From Desulfoglaeba alkanexedens ALDC (GTDB taxonomy: Bacteria; Desulfobacterota; Syntrophobacteria; Syntrophobacterales; DSM-9756): a stretch of DNA of 64,000 bases. Under the pieces are notes generated by a model. The model had not been told where the DNA came from, searched no databases, and saw only the letters and a list, made by a program, of their open reading frames with translations. The stretch covers positions 2,435,279-2,499,278 of the forward strand of contig NZ_CP040098.1 of NCBI RefSeq assembly GCF_005377625.1. The letters are read 5' to 3'. Numbering within the stretch: position 1 is the stretch's first letter; every line of letters starts with the position of its first letter. This document shows, piece after piece, positions 60,181 to 64,000 of this stretch. The position numbers were made by a program, and so were the translations under genes.

Positions 60181-61251
60181 TTAAGTGGGCAACCCTGCCC
60201 GCTGCTTATGGTGGTACACGTAGGCGAGTACTTTGGCGACGGCCCGGTAGAGCGCCGCGGGAATGGCGGCCTCCAGTAGTACCTGTTTATACAAGGCTCG
60301 TGCCAGCGGCGGGTTCTGAACCACCGGAATGCGGTGCCGGCGTGCGATCTTGATGATGTTCTGCGCCACCCGGTTCATCCCCTTGGCCACCACCTTGGGA
60401 GCTTCCATGTCCTGGCGGTAAAGGAGGGCCACGGCGTAGTGGGTCGGGTTGGTGATGACCACGCTCGCCTTGGGGACCTGGCTCATCATGCGCCGGCGCG
60501 CCAGGGCGCGCTGAAGCGACCGGATCCGCGACTTGACCTGCGGATTTCCTTCGGACTGCTTGTGTTCCTCTTTGACCTCCTGCTTGGTCATCATGAGGTC
60601 CTTCTGGTGCTGCCAGCGCTGGTACCTGTAGTCCAGAAGGCTCAACACTAAGAGAATCCCCCCCGCCCGGACGAGAAGTTTCAGGATGAGCGTGAAGAGG
60701 ACCCCCAGGATGTCTTCGAGGCCACGGTCGGTCAGCGAAAGGATCAGGAGCCTTTCCGAGTGGATGACCGTCCCTGCGGCGTAGCCGACCGCAACGATCT
60801 TGACGATCGACTTGATCAGCTCCGAAAAGGAGCGCAGGTTGACCAGGCGCTTGACGCCTTCAAGGGGGTTCAGTTTGGAGAGCTTCGGCTCTATGGCCTG
60901 AAAGGACAAGAGAAAGCCCCGGGTTTGGAGCAGGTTGGCGGCGATCGAAAAGACGAGCACCGTGAGAGCGACGGGGGCGATCATCGTGAAAAGGTGACCG
61001 ATGATCTGGACAAACAGCCCGGTTCCCAGGGTGCCTTCACCGACGGCTCGAAATCCCATCCCCCACAGCTGGTGCATGAGTTCCCGGGTTTCGGAGGTCA
61101 GGGTTTCCGCGTGAAAGAAAAGGACGGCGACTCCCGCGGCGAGTCCGATCAAGCCGTTGAGTTCGCGGCTCTTGGGAATGTTGCCGCGCTTTCGGGCTTC
61201 TGACAGTCGCTTGCCCGTCGGTTTTTCGCTTTTGTCCTGGCTTCCGGCCAT
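60181..61251 (-). CDS. flhB: Flagellar export switch protein FlhB
   Basis: 356 residues. N-terminal GSQDKSEKPTGKRLSEARKR, four membrane helices, and the autocleavage site NPTH in VVITNPTHYAVALLYRQDM. The cleaved C-terminal part controls substrate switching from hook to filament. Start codon at 61251; fliR ends 85 bases upstream. Confidence 0.97.
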   Translation of the reverse strand: MAGSQDKSEKPTGKRLSEARKRGNIPKSRELNGLIGLAAGVAVLFFHAETLTSETRELMHQLWGMGFRAVGEGTLGTGLFVQIIGHLFTMIAPVALTVLVFSIAANLLQTRGFLLSFQAIEPKLSKLNPLEGVKRLVNLRSFSELIKSIVKIVAVGYAAGTVIHSERLLILSLTDRGLEDILGVLFTLILKLLVRAGGILLVLSLLDYRYQRWQHQKDLMMTKQEVKEEHKQSEGNPQVKSRIRSLQRALARRRMMSQVPKASVVITNPTHYAVALLYRQDMEAPKVVAKGMNRVAQNIIKIARRHRIPVVQNPPLARALYKQVLLEAAIPAALYRAVAKVLAYVYHHKQRAGLPT

Positions 61252-61336
61252 CGTCAGTCTACAGCGTCAAAGTGGGTGTGCATCCGTCAAAACGTTGGCT
61301 CGCTGCGGATCACCTTCCGGGCCGGGTCGGGTCGGA

Positions 61337-62104
61337 TCACATCTGCAGCGCCTGGAAAAATCGAAAGAGCGTCTTCAGGTAAAGGCCGACGGCGTGTCCC
61401 CAGCTGGGAAGCGACGAGAGGGTAAAGAAAAGTCCCAAGACGATGGTAAGGGGGAGGCTCACGATCAGCACGTTGATCTGAGGGGAGAACTTGGCGATGA
61501 TCCCGAGCCCCGCCTGGGTGATCAGCAGCACGGCCGTGACGGGAGCGGCGATCTTCACGGCGATGAGAAACATCTGTGTCGAAAGGGCCAAGACTTTCCC
61601 ATACAGCCTGGCATCGGCAAGGAATCCTCCGAGAGGGATCGTCCGAAAGCTTTCCACCAGCGCTTTCAGGATGACCAGGTGGCCGTCCATGGAAAAGAAA
61701 ATGAGCGTTGCGATCACCTGAAGCCATTGGCTGAAGAGCACCTCCTGAGTTCCGTATTGCGGATCCACCACCTGCGCGAAGCCCAGCCCCATCTGAAACG
61801 TAATGAGTTGCCCGGCCATCTGGAAAGCGCCCAGAATCAGGTGCATGGAAAGGGCAAAAACCGTGCCCAGCAGGATCTCTCCGATGACCGCGCGCGCAAG
61901 GCCCGCTGGATTCAACGGAAGCGGCTCCAGTTCCCCCCGGACCAACGGGAAGAGCATGAAGGCCAGCGATACCACGGCCAGCACCTTGACGTGGTTGGGG
62001 ACCGCCCGGGTTCGAAAGATGGGAAGGAGAAAAAACGTGAGGCTCAATCGCAGAAGAACGGCGAGAAGGAGTCGCACCTGTATCGGGTCGATGGTGAAGA
62101 CCAC
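61337..62104 (-). CDS. fliR: Flagellar export protein FliR
   Basis: 255 residues, six hydrophobic segments; family blocks LLRLSLTFFLLPIFRTRAVP and FQMGLGFAQVVDPQYGTQE. A component of the FliPQR export channel. Follows fliQ after 49 bases. Confidence 0.94.
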   Translation of the reverse strand: MVFTIDPIQVRLLLAVLLRLSLTFFLLPIFRTRAVPNHVKVLAVVSLAFMLFPLVRGELEPLPLNPAGLARAVIGEILLGTVFALSMHLILGAFQMAGQLITFQMGLGFAQVVDPQYGTQEVLFSQWLQVIATLIFFSMDGHLVILKALVESFRTIPLGGFLADARLYGKVLALSTQMFLIAVKIAAPVTAVLLITQAGLGIIAKFSPQINVLIVSLPLTIVLGLFFTLSSLPSWGHAVGLYLKTLFRFFQALQM

Positions 62105-62153
62105 AGTCTGCCTCCCGCAAGCGACGGTTTCCCGGATGCCGGAACGCCGATGC

Positions 62154-62423
62154 CTATCCGATCCAATGGGGCAGGTTTTGAAATATCTCCCGCGTGAAAT
62201 CGATCATTTTGCCCGTCATCCACGGCCCGAAAACCAGGAGGGAAATGAAAGTGATCACGATTTTCGGCACGAAAGTGATGGTCATTTCCTGAATCTGGGT
62301 GACGGCTTGAAAGATCCCGATGAGGACTCCCTCAATCAGGCTGATCAACAAGATGGGAAGACTCACGAGCAGCATGGTTTCCAGGGCCTGCCGGGCGATT
62401 CCGATCACCAGTTCTTGGGTCAT
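62154..62423 (-). CDS. fliQ: Flagellar export protein FliQ
   Basis: 89 residues, two membrane helices. ALETMLLVSLPILLISLIEG, VLIGIFQAVTQIQEMTITFV and PKIVITFISLLVFGPWM match FliQ closely. Nine bases follow the fliP stop. Confidence 0.96.
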   Translation of the reverse strand: MTQELVIGIARQALETMLLVSLPILLISLIEGVLIGIFQAVTQIQEMTITFVPKIVITFISLLVFGPWMTGKMIDFTREIFQNLPHWIG

Positions 62424-62432
62424 GGGACACCT

Positions 62433-63221
62433 CTAATGGAAGCTCTGCACGAGGGACGTCACCAGCAGGTTCCAGCCGTCCACCAGAACGAAGAGCATGA
62501 GCTTGAAGGGAAGGGAAATCATGACCGGCGGCAGCATCATCATGCCCATGGAAAGGAGGATGCTCGAGACCACCATGTCGAGGATAATAAAAGGAATATA
62601 CAGGAGAAAACCGATCTGAAAGGCCGTCTTGAGCTCGCTCAGCACAAACGCCGGAATCAGGGTGGCAAGGGGGAGCTGACGGGCGTTTTCGGGCGGCTTC
62701 TCTCGGGACAGGGTGACGAACAGCTTGAGGTCGTTTTCTCTCGTCTGTTTCAGCATGAAGTCCCTCATTGGTTCGGCCGCTCGCTCGAGAAACTCTTCCC
62801 CCGAAATCTCACCTTCCCGGTACGGCGCCAGCGCTTCCGCCTGGATCCGATGCCACACGGGCTGCATGATGAAGAAGGTGAGAAAAAGCGCCAGGCCGAC
62901 AATCACCTGGTTGGGTGGAGACTGCTGGGTGCCGAGGGCGGTTCGCATGAAGGAAAGGACGACGGCCAGGCGAGTGAACGAGGTGGTGAGAATAAGCAGC
63001 GATGGTGCGAGGGAAAGAACGGTCAGGAGAAAGACGATCTCGATCACCGTGGATACCTGTTCGGGGCCGTTCGGGCCGTCCAGCCGGAACTGGAGTCCAG
63101 GCAATTGAACGTCGGCGCCCAGAGCCGCGGAAGGAAAGACCGGGGCGGCCGCCACAAGTAAGAAGGCCAGGGTGCGGGGCTGCAGGATGCGCCCGGCTCT
63201 GGTGAAAACGGAAAAAGGCAT
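62433..63221 (-). CDS. fliP: Flagellar export protein FliP
   Basis: 262 residues. Signal peptide (RTLAFLLVAAAPVFPSAALG), then TVLSLAPSLLILTTSFTRLA, FMRTALGTQQSPPNQVIVGL and LPFKLMLFVLVDGWNLL; the core of the FliPQR channel. ATG 63221 (MPFSVF) is chosen to avoid long overlap with fliO; an ATG at 63305 is possible but less likely. Confidence 0.96.
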   Translation of the reverse strand: MPFSVFTRAGRILQPRTLAFLLVAAAPVFPSAALGADVQLPGLQFRLDGPNGPEQVSTVIEIVFLLTVLSLAPSLLILTTSFTRLAVVLSFMRTALGTQQSPPNQVIVGLALFLTFFIMQPVWHRIQAEALAPYREGEISGEEFLERAAEPMRDFMLKQTRENDLKLFVTLSREKPPENARQLPLATLIPAFVLSELKTAFQIGFLLYIPFIILDMVVSSILLSMGMMMLPPVMISLPFKLMLFVLVDGWNLLVTSLVQSFH

Positions 63222-63246
63222 GGCGAGGATTCGTCCCCCTTTCGCT

Positions 63247-63564
63247 TCAGCCGCGTTTTTCGGCTGAAGGGTCCAAGACGGTGGCGGCGGAAGGAGAGGG
63301 ATCACGGGGCGGGTCGATGGGGGTGAGCAGCCGAATACCTTCCGGGGAAAGTCCGAGCAGGTAATGCTTCTCCCCCGCGGTCACCACCACCAGCGAATGC
63401 CGGGGACCCAGCGCATGGCGCGCTCTTACCTGGACCCACGCGTCGGCTGCGGCGGGGCGCAGCCGGATTCCCCAGCGCTTCAAGGCATACTGGGCGCCGA
63501 AAAGCACCCCCAACACAACCCCCAGCCCCATGAGCATCTTGGCGATCTGAATCCCTGTCTCCAA
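63247..63564 (-). CDS. fliO: Flagellar export accessory protein FliO
   Basis: 105 residues. One membrane helix near the N-terminus (MLMGLGVVLGVLFGAQYALK) and the FliO-type region VQVRARHALGPRHSLVVVTA then GEKHYLLGLSPEGIRLL. FliO helps assemble the FliP ring. Between fliN and fliP as usual. Confidence 0.85.
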   Translation of the reverse strand: METGIQIAKMLMGLGVVLGVLFGAQYALKRWGIRLRPAAADAWVQVRARHALGPRHSLVVVTAGEKHYLLGLSPEGIRLLTPIDPPRDPSPSAATVLDPSAEKRG

Positions 63565-63597
63565 AGGCGGAATCCTCTTTTATTCCAGATGAATTGA

Positions 63598-63984
63598 TCA
63601 GCCGAGCTGTTTCACCCGTTCCAGGGGGCTGATGATGTCGGTGATGCGAACCCCGAACTTTTCATTCACCACGACCGCTTCGCCTCGGGCCACCAGTTTC
63701 TGGTTGACGAGGATTTCCAAGGGTTCGCCGGCGAACTTGTTGAGTTCCACGATGGAACCCTGCCCCAATTGCAGGAGGTCGTTGATGAGGAGCTTGGTAC
63801 GACCGAGTTCCACTGAGACCTCCAGAGGCAGGTCGAGGATGAAATCCAGGCCCCGGGATTCGGCCTTTCCGGACCCGTTTTCGATTCCCCTGGCGGCCGG
63901 GTTCTTGGTCTCTTCCTGGCTCACGTTCGGGGCGTCCATCGGATCGAGTCCCGGCTTCTCTTGCGGGGGCTGACTCGCGCTCAT
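63598..63984 (-). CDS. fliN: Flagellar motor switch protein FliN
   Basis: 128 residues. N-terminal low-complexity region, then the SpoA/FliN domain: LDFILDLPLEVSVELGRTKL, LINDLLQLGQGSIVELNKFA and GVRITDIISPLERVKQL. C-ring component, binds CheY-P with FliM. AGGAG lies seven bases upstream of the ATG at 63984. The operon continues beyond the right edge, where fliM is expected. Confidence 0.97.
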   Translation of the reverse strand: MSASQPPQEKPGLDPMDAPNVSQEETKNPAARGIENGSGKAESRGLDFILDLPLEVSVELGRTKLLINDLLQLGQGSIVELNKFAGEPLEILVNQKLVARGEAVVVNEKFGVRITDIISPLERVKQLG

Positions 63985-64000
63985 GGGTTGACTCCTGTCC

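Overview
The window is a high-GC bacterial chromosome segment, most likely from a Desulfobacterota (former Deltaproteobacteria) member. The gene families support this: a CheR-CheD-CheY-CheX-CheA-CheZ block, sigma-54 (-24/-12) promoters before pilin and flagellar genes, a type IVa pilus minor-pilin/PilY1 locus, and FlhF/FlhG-regulated polar-type flagellar genes. Genus is not assigned. No tRNA, rRNA, CRISPR array or transposase gene was found.

Layout. 1-86 is the 3' end of groEL. 604-4594 holds ileS, lspA and a convergent solitary pilP. 5465-12684 is a type IV pilus locus on the + strand: a sigma-54 promoter, pilA, a large membrane protein with TPRs resembling TMTC/GT-C O-mannosyltransferases, a second pilin-like gene, a lipoprotein, and overlapping fimT-pilV-pilW genes followed by pilX. 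Opposite them (13066-19622) lie a very large Cys-rich pilY1 and a DsbC-like thioredoxin-fold gene. 19995-25701 is a surface-glycan region in partial decay: a polyprenyl-phosphate-type GT2, two GT4 enzymes, a Wzx-like flippase, a truncated methyltransferase and an internally deleted GT4 pseudogene.

26723-35226 is a signalling and flagellar-accessory block: HDOD protein, GAF-PAS hybrid histidine kinase, FlaG, a frameshifted SHOCT-type small gene, REC-GAF-HD-GYP, PilZ, a soluble histidine kinase, and two unknown genes behind a sigma-54 promoter. 36185-42289 is the chemotaxis operon cheR-cheD-cheY-cheX-cheY-cheA-cheZ. 42931-63984 is flagellar: a small gene plus flgM on +, then on - flgF-G-A-H-I, two MotB-like genes, flgJ-N-K-L behind a sigma-54 promoter; a FliL-like gene with a partner; and fliN-O-P-Q-R, flhB-A-F-G and fliA.

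Nearly every long intergenic gap holds the same modular repeats: (A) a three-hairpin unit built on TTCCCAAGCT-CC-AGCTTGGGAA; (B) G/C-rich hairpins; (C) an end module beginning GGTAGCGTTCTAAAG; (D) a GTAGGAGCGG-type unit; and (F) a 118-bp unit. One copy (20917-21124) is an intact MITE-like element with 8-bp terminal inverted repeats and an 8-bp target duplication. Other clusters sit between longer direct repeats, and one is associated with truncation of a methyltransferase gene.

Working together, the pilus genes would make, decorate and tip a type IV pilus. The flagellar, chemotaxis and c-di-GMP genes would build and steer a flagellum. Sigma-54 appears to be a shared layer of control. Most unusual are a MotB pair in which one member lacks the proton-binding Asp, a CheA carrying an MshEN-like segment, a CheZ with a degenerate N-terminal Hpt-like region, and the mobile repeat system.
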